A DNA stretch of 64,000 nt from Planctomycetota bacterium (GCA_018242585.1 JAFEBQ010000025.1:1-64000); one strand, 5' to 3'; counted from the first letter of the stretch, positions 51,605 to 61,041 are shown. Notes: generated by a model not told the origin, from the letters alone. Numbers and translations: made by a program.

Positions 51605-51681
51605 GGGTGGCGGGGTCAGAGCGCAGCGATGGCCCCGTGGTGACGGTTCGGGGCCATCACTTCGTTCTGACCCCGCCACCC
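51605..51681. repeat. 77-bp inverted repeat with outer 16-bp and inner 10-bp stems
   Basis: GGGTGGCGGGGTCAGA (51605-51620) pairs with TCTGACCCCGCCACCC (51666-51681), and GATGGCCCCG (51628-51637) with CGGGGCCATC (51649-51658). A long hairpin with an asymmetric internal loop results. Confidence 0.8.
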
Positions 51682-51991
51682 CGCTTCAGCAAACTGACCC
51701 GCTACCGCGGTTCTCGCCAAACGCTCATCATCCGCAAAAATCTTTGCGCGTGCCGTAACCTTTTCAGCGGCGCGGACAATTCTTGTCGAAGGCTCGTGAC
51801 GAGCCTGCTTTTCTGGATGGTTCTGTTCGGGCGGCTCCGCAATCGGCGCGCAGGTTCCCCGGGAGTGAAACACCCGCGGCTGGTGTCGCGCCGTGTGTGT
51901 TTCCTGACCACAGTCAGCAACTGTCCGACACTGCGCGCACACCATGCGCCGGCTCACGCACGAGACCGGTGGCGAGAAAGCAGAGGATGCC

Positions 51992-52927
51992 ATGCAACGA
52001 TCCCACCCAGCGCACGACCGCGCGGCAAGCGCCCAGGTCGCCACCAATTCGCTCGGTATTCGGCTGGTCCGCATTGCGGCCGGCGAGTTCCAGATGGGGT
52101 CGGGCGAACCGCTCGAACGACTGGCGTCGGCCTTCCCGGGCTATGAACCCGAGCGGATTGCCGGCCTGGTCGACGAGTACCCGGCGCATGGCGTGACGAT
52201 CTCGCGGCCGTTCTGGCTCGGCGCGTTTCAGGTGACGATCGCCCAGTTCGCCCGATTCGTGGCGGCGACCGGCTATCGGACGCAAGCCGAGCACGATGGC
52301 ACCGGCGGCTGGGGCTATAACCCCGGGCTCGGCGATTTCGAAGGGCGGCGGTTCGAGTTCACCTGGCGCAACCCCGGCTTTCGCCAGGAAACCAATCATC
52401 CGGTGGTGAACGTCACCTGGCACGACGCGGCGGCGTTCTGCTTATGGTTGAGCAGCGTCGAGGAGCAGCACTATCGCTTGCCGACCGAGGCCGAATGGGA
52501 ATACGCCTGTCGCGCCGGCAGCGGCACGCGCTATCACTGCGGCGATGATCCCGAGTCGCTGGTCAGCGCGGCCAACTTGTTCGACGCGTCGAGCGGTCGG
52601 GTGCTGCCGGCCTGGCAACGGTACGCGCTGCGGGCCAACGACGGGCATCCATTCACAGCGCCGGTCGGCAGCTTTGCCGCCAATGACTTTGGCGTCCACG
52701 ACATGCACGGCAACGTCTGGGAATGGTGCGGCGACTGGTACGCGGCCGATTATTACGCCGGCAGCCCGGCGAGCGACCCCGCCGGTCCCCCGCGGGGCGA
52801 GCTGCGCGTGCGGCGGGGCGGGGCCTGGCACAGTTGGGCGCTGTACGCGCGATCGTCGTTCCGCAACTACAACACGCCGTCCAGCCGGTACGTGAACTTG
52901 GGCTTCCGCGTCGTGTGCGATGAATGA
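51992..52927 (+). CDS. Sulfatase-modifying-factor-fold protein lacking the catalytic cysteines
   Basis: 311 aa from ATG 51992 (AGAGGA just upstream); the frame back to 51944 is possible. FGE-sulfatase (SUMF1) domain: VRIAAGEFQMGSGEPL, FWLGAFQVTIAQFARFVAATGYRT, NHPVVNVTWHDAAAFCLWLS, YRLPTEAEWEYACRAG, NDFGVHDMHGNVWEWCGDW and SSRYVNLGFRVV. The final motif is RRGGAWHSWALYARSSFRNYN: the two Cys that form the formylglycine-generating site are absent. It is therefore not a canonical FGE and probably has another oxygen-dependent or binding role. No signal peptide. Stand-alone. Confidence 0.85.
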   Translation: MQRSHPAHDRAASAQVATNSLGIRLVRIAAGEFQMGSGEPLERLASAFPGYEPERIAGLVDEYPAHGVTISRPFWLGAFQVTIAQFARFVAATGYRTQAEHDGTGGWGYNPGLGDFEGRRFEFTWRNPGFRQETNHPVVNVTWHDAAAFCLWLSSVEEQHYRLPTEAEWEYACRAGSGTRYHCGDDPESLVSAANLFDASSGRVLPAWQRYALRANDGHPFTAPVGSFAANDFGVHDMHGNVWEWCGDWYAADYYAGSPASDPAGPPRGELRVRRGGAWHSWALYARSSFRNYNTPSSRYVNLGFRVVCDE

Positions 52928-52953
52928 AGCGGAAGGGAACGTGCAGCGGATTT

Positions 52954-53162
52954 GAACCGCAAAGACGCAAAGATCGCCAAGAAATGTCGAAGAGAAATCG
53001 ACCACGACGACACGACGGGCACGACGTCGGAAAGATGGAGAATATGAACGTGGAAACGAGACGCGCGAACCGGCGGCCCCACGGCTAACCCGCAAGCGCG
53101 CTTCGCGCTTTCACCCTCTACTCGAAGTTCTTCTTTGCGCCCTTTGCGCCCTTTGCGGTTCA
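52954..53162. repeat. Composite repeat with module A, module D and reversed A arm
   Basis: GAACCGCAAAGACGCAAAG (52954-52972), module D (CGACCACGACGACACGACGG) 52999-53030, and reversed A (CTTTGCGCCCTTTGCGCC ... GCGGTTC) to 53162. Order A then D differs from the D then A order at 4.1, 27.0, 30.0 and 61.9 kb. A GGCGGCCCCACGGCTAA segment is at about 53069. Confidence 0.8.
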
Positions 53163-53189
53163 ATTATTCTGTCTTCTTTTTAGCGCATG

Positions 53190-53222
53190 AAAAAAGCCCA
53201 GGGACGTGGCCCCTGGGCTTTT
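53190..53222. terminator. Bidirectional hairpin terminator after the NhaD-like gene
   Basis: GCCCAGGG (53196-53203) and CCCTGGGC (53211-53218) with A6 on one side and T4 on the other, so a T-run follows on both strands. It serves the minus-strand gene ending at 53254 and could also stop read-through from the plus side. Confidence 0.8.
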
Positions 53223-53253
53223 GGATGGCGTTGAACGACTTGCTGCGTACGTG

Positions 53254-54711
53254 TTACTTGAAGAACACGAACGTCACGGCGATGAACAGCGGGATCAGGA
53301 TGCCGCACGAGTAGACCATATACCCGAAGAAGCCGGGCATCTTCACGCCGTTCTCTTCGGCGATGGCCTTGACCATGAAGTTCGGGCCGTTGCCGATGTA
53401 GGTGTTGGCGCCCATGAAGACCGCGCCGCAGGAAATGGCCGCCAGAATCTTCAGCGGTACGCCGCTCGGGTCCTTGGCCCCCGCCGCCAGGTATTCGGCC
53501 AGGTAACGTCCTTCGGTCGAAATGTGTTCCATCCCCGCCGCCGTGGCGGCAAAGGTCAAGTACGTGGGGGCGTTATCTAAGAAGCTCGACAGAATGCCCG
53601 CGGCCCAGAAGAAGTGCCACTCCTGGTCGCGACTCAGGCCCAGCGACTCGCCCTTGACGTTCAGGATTTCCAACGCCGGAATCATCGTCACGAAGATGCC
53701 GGCAAATAGCACGGCCACTTCGATGATCGGCCCGAAGGTGAACTTGTTTTTGGCGCGATTCTCGCCCGACGTCGTAAAGTACGCGGCCAGGGCCAGCGCG
53801 ACCATGATCCCTTCCTGCATGCCCTTCGGCCAGGTCGAGTGCCCGTCCTGATCGACGGCCTGACCGGCGAAGATGATCGTGGCCACGATGCCCAGCAGGA
53901 ACAGAATGTTGTGCAGGCCGAGCACGCGCAGCGGCTCGTGCTGCATGACTTCTTCGTACTGGTCGCCCGGGCGTTCCCGTTCTTCCTTGTTCATGACCAT
54001 CTGGTCCCAAACATTGAAGATTACCAGCAGCGCCCCGTTGACCATCAACCATTGCGGCCAAAGCTGCAACGTCCACTCGAACGGCACGCCGCGCAAGAAG
54101 CCGAGGAACAACGGGGGATCCCCCAGCGGAGTCAGCAACCCGCCGCAGTTCGAGACCACGAAGATGAAGAACACGACGATGTGCGCTTTGTTTTGCCGAG
54201 CCTTATTGGCCCGCAACAGCGGGCGAATCAACAGCACCGAGGCGCCGGTCGTGCCGACCAGGTTGGCAATCACCGCCCCCAGGGCGAGCATCAGCGTATT
54301 GATCAGCGGCGTGCCCGACAGCGAACCTTGCATGTAGATGCCGCCCGAAATCACGAACAGCGAGCCCAAGAGCGCGATGAACGAAACGTATTCATGGGCC
54401 GACTCGAGCAACCGGTGAGTGCCCGAGCCGTCGTTGAACTTCATGACCAGGTAAATGGCCAACGGCGCGGCCAACACGGCGGCCACGATCCCTTTGCTCT
54501 TGTTGTGCTCCCACCAGTGGGGCGCGGCCAAGGGAAAGACGGCAATCGACAATAGCAAGGCCGCGAACGGCAGCAGAGTCGCATAGCCGCTCGAGTCGTA
54601 CAGCGCCTGACCCATCTTGGGGCCGGCGGCGTGTCCATCGGCCAGGGCGGTCGTCGCGCCGGCCGCCAGAAAAGTTACTGCCACGGCCACGCTCAATACG
54701 ATTCGCTGCAT
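53254..54711 (-). CDS. Sodium:proton antiporter, NhaD-like
   Basis: 485 aa from ATG 54711; TTG 54717 has AAGGA closer upstream and is an alternative. An N-terminal signal-like helix (VAVAVTFLAAGATTALA) is followed by about eleven membrane segments. Motifs: LLPFAALLLSIAVFPLAAPHWWEHN, IANLVGTTGASVLLIRPLLRANK, FFIFVVSNCGGLLTPLGDPPLFLGFL, ILSSFLDNAPTYLTF and GAVFMGANTYIGNGPNFMV. The GDPPLF, DNAP and GNGPNF motifs belong to the IT superfamily (NhaD/ArsB/CitMHS), and this form matches NhaD antiporters. It exchanges Na+ for H+. Followed by a strong terminator. Confidence 0.88.
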   Translation of the reverse strand: MQRIVLSVAVAVTFLAAGATTALADGHAAGPKMGQALYDSSGYATLLPFAALLLSIAVFPLAAPHWWEHNKSKGIVAAVLAAPLAIYLVMKFNDGSGTHRLLESAHEYVSFIALLGSLFVISGGIYMQGSLSGTPLINTLMLALGAVIANLVGTTGASVLLIRPLLRANKARQNKAHIVVFFIFVVSNCGGLLTPLGDPPLFLGFLRGVPFEWTLQLWPQWLMVNGALLVIFNVWDQMVMNKEERERPGDQYEEVMQHEPLRVLGLHNILFLLGIVATIIFAGQAVDQDGHSTWPKGMQEGIMVALALAAYFTTSGENRAKNKFTFGPIIEVAVLFAGIFVTMIPALEILNVKGESLGLSRDQEWHFFWAAGILSSFLDNAPTYLTFAATAAGMEHISTEGRYLAEYLAAGAKDPSGVPLKILAAISCGAVFMGANTYIGNGPNFMVKAIAEENGVKMPGFFGYMVYSCGILIPLFIAVTFVFFK

Positions 54712-54903
54712 GGTCAACGAGATCCTTGGGAGGCAACGATCAGAATGCGCGAGATTTCAAGAGCCGCCGCGCGTCGGCCGGCATGGCGAGGCGTCCGCTG
54801 ACGCGTCGAAATGACCCGCTGAGATTATGACACCAGATAGACGGCTGGCGTCCGAAACGCGCGGCCAGCGGCGGCGCAGTGCGGGCGGCGACGATTGTAG
54901 CAA

Positions 54904-56670
54904 TTAAACGCGGGCAGGTGGCCACCCACCCAGGTCAGCGATGGGTGCGCGCTCTGTAATTATTACAGCAGCCAACCGCGTCTCGGGGACCGGCGCGTGC
55001 AGGCTCATCTTGGTCGGACCAGTCGGCGTGGGCGTTTTTTCCTTGGGAGTCAGCAGGTCGATCGTGGTGATCGTGGCGAAGAACAAGAAGAACGCCCCGC
55101 CCAAGGCCAGGCACGTGCGCTGGAACCAATTGGGGCGAATCGCCGGCGGCAACAGCAACGTGTTCACGGCCAGCACGTGCCAACAACTGATACCAAAGGC
55201 AAAGTTGTACAGGTTCGCCGCCCAGGTCATCAGCTTTTCGGCATCGACGAACATCAGATTGAACAGCCCCAGCGCCGTATAGCCGCACAGCACGCCAAAG
55301 TACAAATAGCGAATCTTGCTGGGGTCTTGCCGCCGCATGAAGGGCAGGCCCGTCCAGACCAGATCGACCCACCGGCGCATGGCGCCGTCGGCCGTCGTAA
55401 TCAAACTGGTCGAAAGGACCAAAAAGCCGCACAACAGCGTCAGATACCAGAACACGTGCCCCAGCGAGCCGCCGATGGCGTTTTCGACGCCGCGGGCCGT
55501 CTCGCCGGCGGCGGTCCAGCTTGAAGCCGACGTGCCGCGCGGCAGGAACTGCATCGACAACATGCTCGGCAAAGCGAGGCCGATGAAGCAGGCCGGCAAC
55601 CAGACGAGAAACTGCTCGCGTCCCACGTGACGCAACCAGCGCCGCCAGCGGGGCAGGTTCTCGGCGCTGGGAATGAACACCGCGCCAACGTGGGCCAGCT
55701 TGATTCCCTTGCCGCCGACCACGCTGGGAATGGCGCCGACATGGGCGCCCATGCCCCAGCCCTGATCGCGCGTGTAGGCGCTGATGGTTGTGTTGGTCAA
55801 TCCGCCCGATCCCGAGATGGCAACCATCAGGGCAATGAAGCCCAGGTAGCGCAGATGAACTGGCGGAACGCCCCGCCCCTCCCACAACGACACGAAGATG
55901 TTGTCGATGTTGCTGCCCGGCTCGGTCAGCCCGTCGGGGCCCTGAACGCCTTCGACCGGCACGTTGCCGAACTTGAAGAACCCGGTGGTGATTTCCTTCC
56001 AAGTGTCGAACGTGGAATAGAAAACCGCCAAGTAGAGCAAGAAGCCGATCACCAACACCAGCTTGAACGACATCACCCACTTCAACGAGTTGAGCACCTT
56101 GCCGCCAAACGCCAACGGGGCGACGGCCAGCAGGAAGACGCCGCAACTCAGCAACTTCAGCATCAACCCTTCATCGGGGTTGTTCGCCGGGTCGGGCAGG
56201 CGCAGCAGATAGACCATCGCCAGCGGTGTCGCCGCCGAAACGGCCAGATAGGGCAACAGCGCGCCAAAGTCGGCGACCACGTAGACCCAGACCCAAAGCA
56301 TGGGTCCAGGGGGGACGCGAAACTTGCCGGTGAAGATCGGCTCGCCGCAATAGAGCGTGTAGCGGCTGATCTCCATGTTGTACATGACTTGGGCCATGAT
56401 GCTGATCGTGGCCAGCCAGAACAGCGCGCCCCCGTATTTGGCGGTCACCAAGGGACCGGTCAGCCATTCGCCCCCACCGATCGCCGCGGCCCCCATCACC
56501 ATGCCTGGGCCGATCATGGCGGCCAGGTTGGTCCACTTAAAGTGGGGCGCGTCGGGCAGCCCGGCCACGTTCCAACGCGGCATGGTGTGCGAGCCAGGAT
56601 AGGGCGCGACCTGGCCCGAGCCGTCGGCCGGCGCGTCGTGCGAGGGGACAGCGGCTGCGTCTGACTGCAT
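54904..56670 (-). CDS. Nramp-superfamily transporter without the canonical metal-binding motif
   Basis: 588 aa from ATG 56670 (MQSDAAAVPSHD); no ribosome site is obvious. A hydrophilic N-terminus precedes about 12 membrane segments. FKWTNLAAMIGPGMVMGAAAIGGGEWLTGP starts TM1; in metal-transporting Nramps the unwound TM1 reads DPGN, here GPGM. TM6 region AISGSGGLTNTTISAYTRDQG lacks the usual MPHN. A large hydrophilic region (about 330-365) and a charged tail follow. It resembles Nramp-related proteins (PF01566) but the transported substrate is probably not Mn2+/Fe2+ through the canonical ligands. It is 190 bp upstream of the NhaD-like gene, same strand, possibly not co-transcribed. Confidence 0.8.
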   Translation of the reverse strand: MQSDAAAVPSHDAPADGSGQVAPYPGSHTMPRWNVAGLPDAPHFKWTNLAAMIGPGMVMGAAAIGGGEWLTGPLVTAKYGGALFWLATISIMAQVMYNMEISRYTLYCGEPIFTGKFRVPPGPMLWVWVYVVADFGALLPYLAVSAATPLAMVYLLRLPDPANNPDEGLMLKLLSCGVFLLAVAPLAFGGKVLNSLKWVMSFKLVLVIGFLLYLAVFYSTFDTWKEITTGFFKFGNVPVEGVQGPDGLTEPGSNIDNIFVSLWEGRGVPPVHLRYLGFIALMVAISGSGGLTNTTISAYTRDQGWGMGAHVGAIPSVVGGKGIKLAHVGAVFIPSAENLPRWRRWLRHVGREQFLVWLPACFIGLALPSMLSMQFLPRGTSASSWTAAGETARGVENAIGGSLGHVFWYLTLLCGFLVLSTSLITTADGAMRRWVDLVWTGLPFMRRQDPSKIRYLYFGVLCGYTALGLFNLMFVDAEKLMTWAANLYNFAFGISCWHVLAVNTLLLPPAIRPNWFQRTCLALGGAFFLFFATITTIDLLTPKEKTPTPTGPTKMSLHAPVPETRLAAVIITERAPIADLGGWPPARV

Positions 56671-57242
56671 TGTGAGGTCTGACCTAACGACAAATGAAGA
56701 TTGGCTAATACAAGCCAGCAGAAGCATGGCAGCCGGGTAGGCCCGATGCAAGCCTCGGCCAACCCGTTCCGCGGCCCGGAGTTGCCATCAGGACAGAGTG
56801 GCAGAGTTTGCCCATTGCCCCACAACGGTTTGTGAAGCTCGGGTACTCGAAATCACGGGTGGCCTCCGCTACAATCCACGCCCGAGACATCGCTCGCCCA
56901 CCGCAGCGTGGCGGAGCCACGTGCCAGCGACCAGGATCGACTGCCAGAGCCCCAGCGCTATACCGCGCCCCCCGGGGTGGTTGTCGTCCGTGTCGTGCTC
57001 GCGCGCTCTGTGTGCCAAATGGTTCTGGCACGGCGGTGTGGTTCTTTGGAGATGGTCTTGTCCGGTTGATTTCGCTCGTCTTGTTTTGTTCGCCTTGTTT
57101 CACTTGTCGATGCGGTTCCGCCGTGGCGAGCGGCAGAAGGCTCGACAAGCGAGTGCGCACGAATCGAGGCTAATCGAACGCACGACTGCCCATCTTTCCA
57201 GAGGCTCTGCTTCGGCCTGCTTCACAACCTGAGAGATGTACG
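56671..57242. other. Divergent intergenic region (572 bp)
   Basis: Between divergent transporter and phosphorylase genes. Contains a TACAAT at about 56870 without a good -35, several short GC-rich hairpins, and no open frame with coding character. No recognisable riboswitch or tRNA. Confidence 0.4.
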
Positions 57243-59438
57243 ATGAGCCAGATTGAAGAAGTCCCCCCCGCCGGTTTGGAACGCATGAATTTGTCGGGCC
57301 ACGCGATCACGTTGTACGACAAGTGCTTGGCGCTGGCCCATAACCTGTGGTGGGCGTGGCAGCCGGAAGTGGTGAACCTGTTCCGCGATCTGGACCCGAT
57401 TCGCTGGCGACAACTGGACCACAACCCGATCGCGCTACTCAGCGAGTTCACGCCCGAGCGCCTCGAGATGCGGGCCGCCGAGTTGGTGCTCTATAGCCGC
57501 ATCAATCACAGCTACCGCCGGCTGAAAGAATACTTGGCCAGCGGGCAGACCTGGTCGACGACCCACGCCGGCGTGTTGGGCAGCAAGCCGGTCGCTTATT
57601 TCTCGGCCGAGTTCGGTCTGCACGAATCGGTGCCGATCTACTCGGGCGGTCTGGGCGTGTTGTCGGGCGACCATGTCAAGGCGGCCAGCGACCTGGGTTT
57701 GCCATTTATTGCCATCGGCCTGTTCTACGATCAGGGCTATTTCAAGCAGCACCTCGACTCCGAGGGGTACCAGAACGAAGAGTACCTGGATACCAAGGTC
57801 GAAAACGTGCCGATGAAGCCGGCCCTCGGACCCGACGGCAAGCCGGTGATGATCACCATCGACACTCGCAACGGCTCGCTACAGGTCAAGGTGTGGCTGA
57901 TGAACGTCGGCCGAGTGTCGCTGTACCTGCTGGACAGCGACGTTGACGGCAATCGCCCCGAGGACCGCGAGCTGACCAGCCGGCTGTACGGCGGCGACCA
58001 CCGCACCCGCATCCGCCAGGAGTTGGTGCTGGGCGTCGGCGGTGTCAAGGCGCTCAAGGCGCTGGGCATCTCGCCGGGCGCCTATCACCTGAACGAAGGG
58101 CACAGCGCGTTCGCCCCGCTCGAGGTGATTCGCGTGATGATGGAAGACGACGGGGTGTCGTTCGATGACGCCCTGCGCGAAACGGCCCAGCACACGGTAT
58201 TCACCACCCACACGCCGGTCCCCGCCGGTCACGACCGGTTCGACGGCGGTATGATCGAAGAGCACTTGGGCCCGCTGCGCGATCGGCTGGGCATTTCCTA
58301 TGACCAGTTGATGGGTCTGGGTCGCGTCGAGCCTCACAACAACAACGAAACATTTTGCATGACGGTGCTAGCGCTCAAGCTGTCGCGCCGCGCCAACGCG
58401 GTGAGCTCGCTGCACGGGTATGTCAGCCGGCGGATGTGGGCCCATCTGTGGCCGTGGCGCGTCGAGGAAGAGATTCCGATCGGCCACATCACCAACGGCG
58501 TTCACGTGCCAAGCTGGCTCGCCTGGCAGATGCAGCAACTGTTCGACCGCTACTTCCCGGTCAACTGGCTGCGGGTCCAGGACGAAGCCGAGATGTGGCA
58601 AAAGGTTTACAATATCGACCCGGGCGAGTTGTGGGAAACGCACTACGCGCTGAAGAACCAATTGCTGGCCTTCGTCCGTCGCCGCGTCAGCCGGCAGTAT
58701 CGCCGTCGCGGTGAAAGCGACGAGACGGTGGAATTTGCCCGCAACATGCTCGACCCGAACGTGCTGACCATTGGCTTTGCGCGGCGGTTCGCCACGTACA
58801 AGCGGGCCGACCTGCTGTTGACCGACATCGAGCAGTTGTACGAAATCGTCAGCAGCACCGATCATCCTGTGCAGTTCATCTTTGCCGGCAAGGCGCACCC
58901 GGCCGACGAGCCGGGCAAGCAGTTCATCAAGCGGATCGCGAATCTGCGGCACGACCCCAAGCTGGCCTCGCGCGTGGCCTTTATCGAAGACTACGACATC
59001 AACGTCTGCCGACACCTGATCCAAGGGGTTGACGTGTGGCTCAATAATCCGCGCCGGCCGTTGGAAGCCTCGGGCACCAGCGGTCAAAAGGCGGTGCTCA
59101 ACGGCGGGCTCAACTTGTCGGTCCTCGACGGTTGGTGGGCCGAAGCCTATGACGGCAAGAACGGCTTTTCCATCGGCAAGGGATCGACCCACGTCAACAA
59201 TGAGATCAACGACCGCCGCGACGCCGAAGACTTGTATCGCGTGTTGCGGACGCAGGTGATCCCGTTGTACTACGAACGCGACGTCGACAATCTGCCGCGG
59301 CAGTGGATCAAGCGGATGATGAATTCGATCAGTTCGCTGGCGTGGCGGTTCAGCGCCCACCGGATGGTGATCGACTATGTGAATAACAGCTACCTGCCCG
59401 CCGCCGGCGGCAGTAGCTGCCAGATGAACATCCACTAA
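57243..59438 (+). CDS. glgP: Alpha-glucan (glycogen/maltodextrin) phosphorylase
   Basis: 731 aa. Releases glucose-1-phosphate from alpha-1,4-glucans. N-terminal DUF3417-type region (AHNLWWAWQPEVVNLFRDLDPIRWRQLDHNPIALL) as in the shorter bacterial GT35 phosphorylases. Phosphate/substrate region: VAYFSAEFGLHESVPIYSGGLGVLSGDHVKAASDLG, YHLNEGHSAF, TTHTPVPAGHDRF. PLP site: EASGTSGQKAVLNGGLNLSVLDGWWAEAYDG with the PLP Lys. ATG 57243 with GAGAG upstream. No glycogen synthase or branching enzyme gene is nearby. Active-site residues appear intact. Confidence 0.93.
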   Translation: MSQIEEVPPAGLERMNLSGHAITLYDKCLALAHNLWWAWQPEVVNLFRDLDPIRWRQLDHNPIALLSEFTPERLEMRAAELVLYSRINHSYRRLKEYLASGQTWSTTHAGVLGSKPVAYFSAEFGLHESVPIYSGGLGVLSGDHVKAASDLGLPFIAIGLFYDQGYFKQHLDSEGYQNEEYLDTKVENVPMKPALGPDGKPVMITIDTRNGSLQVKVWLMNVGRVSLYLLDSDVDGNRPEDRELTSRLYGGDHRTRIRQELVLGVGGVKALKALGISPGAYHLNEGHSAFAPLEVIRVMMEDDGVSFDDALRETAQHTVFTTHTPVPAGHDRFDGGMIEEHLGPLRDRLGISYDQLMGLGRVEPHNNNETFCMTVLALKLSRRANAVSSLHGYVSRRMWAHLWPWRVEEEIPIGHITNGVHVPSWLAWQMQQLFDRYFPVNWLRVQDEAEMWQKVYNIDPGELWETHYALKNQLLAFVRRRVSRQYRRRGESDETVEFARNMLDPNVLTIGFARRFATYKRADLLLTDIEQLYEIVSSTDHPVQFIFAGKAHPADEPGKQFIKRIANLRHDPKLASRVAFIEDYDINVCRHLIQGVDVWLNNPRRPLEASGTSGQKAVLNGGLNLSVLDGWWAEAYDGKNGFSIGKGSTHVNNEINDRRDAEDLYRVLRTQVIPLYYERDVDNLPRQWIKRMMNSISSLAWRFSAHRMVIDYVNNSYLPAAGGSSCQMNIH

Positions 59439-59982
59439 GGCGTGACGTGTTTCGACTCCCGCTGGTTTGTAAAAGGCCAGGTTGTTCGCCTCATTCGCGC
59501 ATGACGGGGTTGGCTGGTGTTATTTCCGCGCAGGCGTGTTCTTAATACGCTGGTGAAGCCGTTGTTTGGGCAGCACCGACACGGGTGTCGGCGTCGCGCT
59601 GCGGTGGGAGGGCACAGGGTTACTGCCTGGTTCCTCTCGCGCCTGCGTTGCCGGGTCGGCGCCCTCTCCCGCGACCCATCGGTCGCCGCAAACTCCTCAG
59701 CAAGCTAGGCCGACCGGGCGAACCTCGGTACTTCGCCATCGTCAAAGGGTTTACGTCGCTCGGTGTAGCCTAAACCGCCACGAACCCCCGCCAGAAGTCC
59801 AGGTCGTTTTTGCCGCACTATTTTTCGCACAATTCGCATTTTCTGAATATTTCCTCAAACATTACGGCAAGTTAATCTGAAGAACCGATCAAGACTGCTA
59901 GCCCGAATGTGCTATCGCTCCTCTCAATTGGCGCGGGCATTGCACATTGGGGCCTTCGCACCTCGATTAGGTTCCTTCAGCC
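59439..59982. other. Intergenic region with an AT-rich patch before the desaturase
   Basis: 545 bp. A CCGACA-CGGG-TGTCGG hairpin is at 59576-59591. The stretch 59800-59880 is notably AT-rich for this genome and may hold the desaturase promoter/leader. Short frames (59566-59880 and 59585-59773) look like chance. Confidence 0.45.
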
Positions 59983-61041
59983 ATGTCTACGCCTGCTCCC
60001 ATTGCGGAAATGCGCCGCATTGTCGGCGACCAGTTCCACCACTGGGCCTGGCTCTACTGGCTTGACATGTTCGCCTGTATTGCCGTCGGCTACACCGCCG
60101 CGTCGTTCTATCTGGCGGCGCCTTGGTTCAGCGCCCGGCAGATCATCTGCCTGGCGATTGCGGCCTTGGCGCTGTTCCGTGTCGGCAGCTTCATTCACGA
60201 GATCGCGCACCTACGACAAGGAAAGATGCGCGCATTCCAGGTTGCCTGGAACGTACTGGTCGGCATTCCGCTGCTGATGCCCAGCTTCTTCTATACCAAT
60301 CACATCGATCACCATAAGACGGACCATTACGGCACCGAGCACGACGGCGAGTACGTGCCGCTGGGCACGTCAGCGTGGCACCACATCGTGCTGTTCATGG
60401 CCCAGGCGTTGGTCATGCCCCTATACGTGTTCGTTCGCTTCCTGTTGAGCCCCATCACGTTCCTGACGCCGGGCCTGCGGCAGTGGACCCTGGAGCATTG
60501 CTCGTCGTTCGTGATGAACTTCCATCATCGCCTGAACGTGCCCAAGTCGGCGCCGCGCAAGTTGTGGGCCGCCGTCGAGTTGGCCTGCAGTGCTCGAGCC
60601 TGGGCCATGTTACTGGTGATCGTGGCCGGGCTGTATCCGTGGACGCGGCTGTTCCAGTTGTACTTGCTGAGCGTGTCGATCCTGTCGTTGAACTACAATC
60701 GCAACCTGGTTGCCCATCACTACCGCAACCGGGGCGGGACGATGTCGCACTTGGACCAGTTGATCGACTCGGTGAATATCACCGGCGGCTGGCTGACCGA
60801 GTTGTTCTTCCCGCTGGGCCTGCGCTACCACGCCTTGCACCATCTGTTTCCGGCGCTGCCGTATCACGAGTTGCCATCGGCCCACCGGAAACTGCTCGGG
60901 GAACTGCCGCCCGATTCGCCGTACCGCGTCACGGTGTTTCCGACCTACTGGTCGGTGCTCCGCGAACTGATCGGCGACACGCTCCGCGCCACGCGCCGCG
61001 GCAAAGGGCACGGCGGCGGTCAAATGGCCGCCACCAGCTAA
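59983..61041 (+). CDS. Fatty acid desaturase family protein
   Basis: 352 aa integral membrane di-iron enzyme. Histidine boxes: HEIAH (near residue 73), HIDHHK (near 107) and HALHHLF (near 285), plus NLVAHHYRNRGG (near 247) that supplies another His pair. About four to five membrane helices (CIAVGYTAASFYLAAPWF, FMAQALVMPLYVFVRFLLS, LLVIVAGLYPWTRLF). It would introduce a double bond into acyl chains or act as a related hydroxylase; regiospecificity is not predictable. ATG 59983, start after a 545-bp gap with an AT-rich leader. A terminator hairpin follows 34 bases after the stop. Confidence 0.9.
   Translation: MSTPAPIAEMRRIVGDQFHHWAWLYWLDMFACIAVGYTAASFYLAAPWFSARQIICLAIAALALFRVGSFIHEIAHLRQGKMRAFQVAWNVLVGIPLLMPSFFYTNHIDHHKTDHYGTEHDGEYVPLGTSAWHHIVLFMAQALVMPLYVFVRFLLSPITFLTPGLRQWTLEHCSSFVMNFHHRLNVPKSAPRKLWAAVELACSARAWAMLLVIVAGLYPWTRLFQLYLLSVSILSLNYNRNLVAHHYRNRGGTMSHLDQLIDSVNITGGWLTELFFPLGLRYHALHHLFPALPYHELPSAHRKLLGELPPDSPYRVTVFPTYWSVLRELIGDTLRATRRGKGHGGGQMAATS

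Larger units (their letters stand above)
51265..51991. other. Intergenic region, possibly degraded
   Basis: 727 bp between the VapB promoter side and the sulfatase-modifying-factor-like gene. It holds a possible RMD1-like remnant (51403-51594) and the inverted repeat at 51605-51681; the rest shows no gene, tRNA or clear promoter. Confidence 0.45.

Noticed and set aside
56860-56876. Promoter with TACAAT before glgP
   Set aside because: No acceptable -35 at the right distance, and it lies about 370 bp from the start codon.
59566-59880. 104-codon frame before the desaturase
   Set aside because: Composition shifts mid-frame (basic to hydrophobic), no ribosome site; likely chance in GC-rich DNA.
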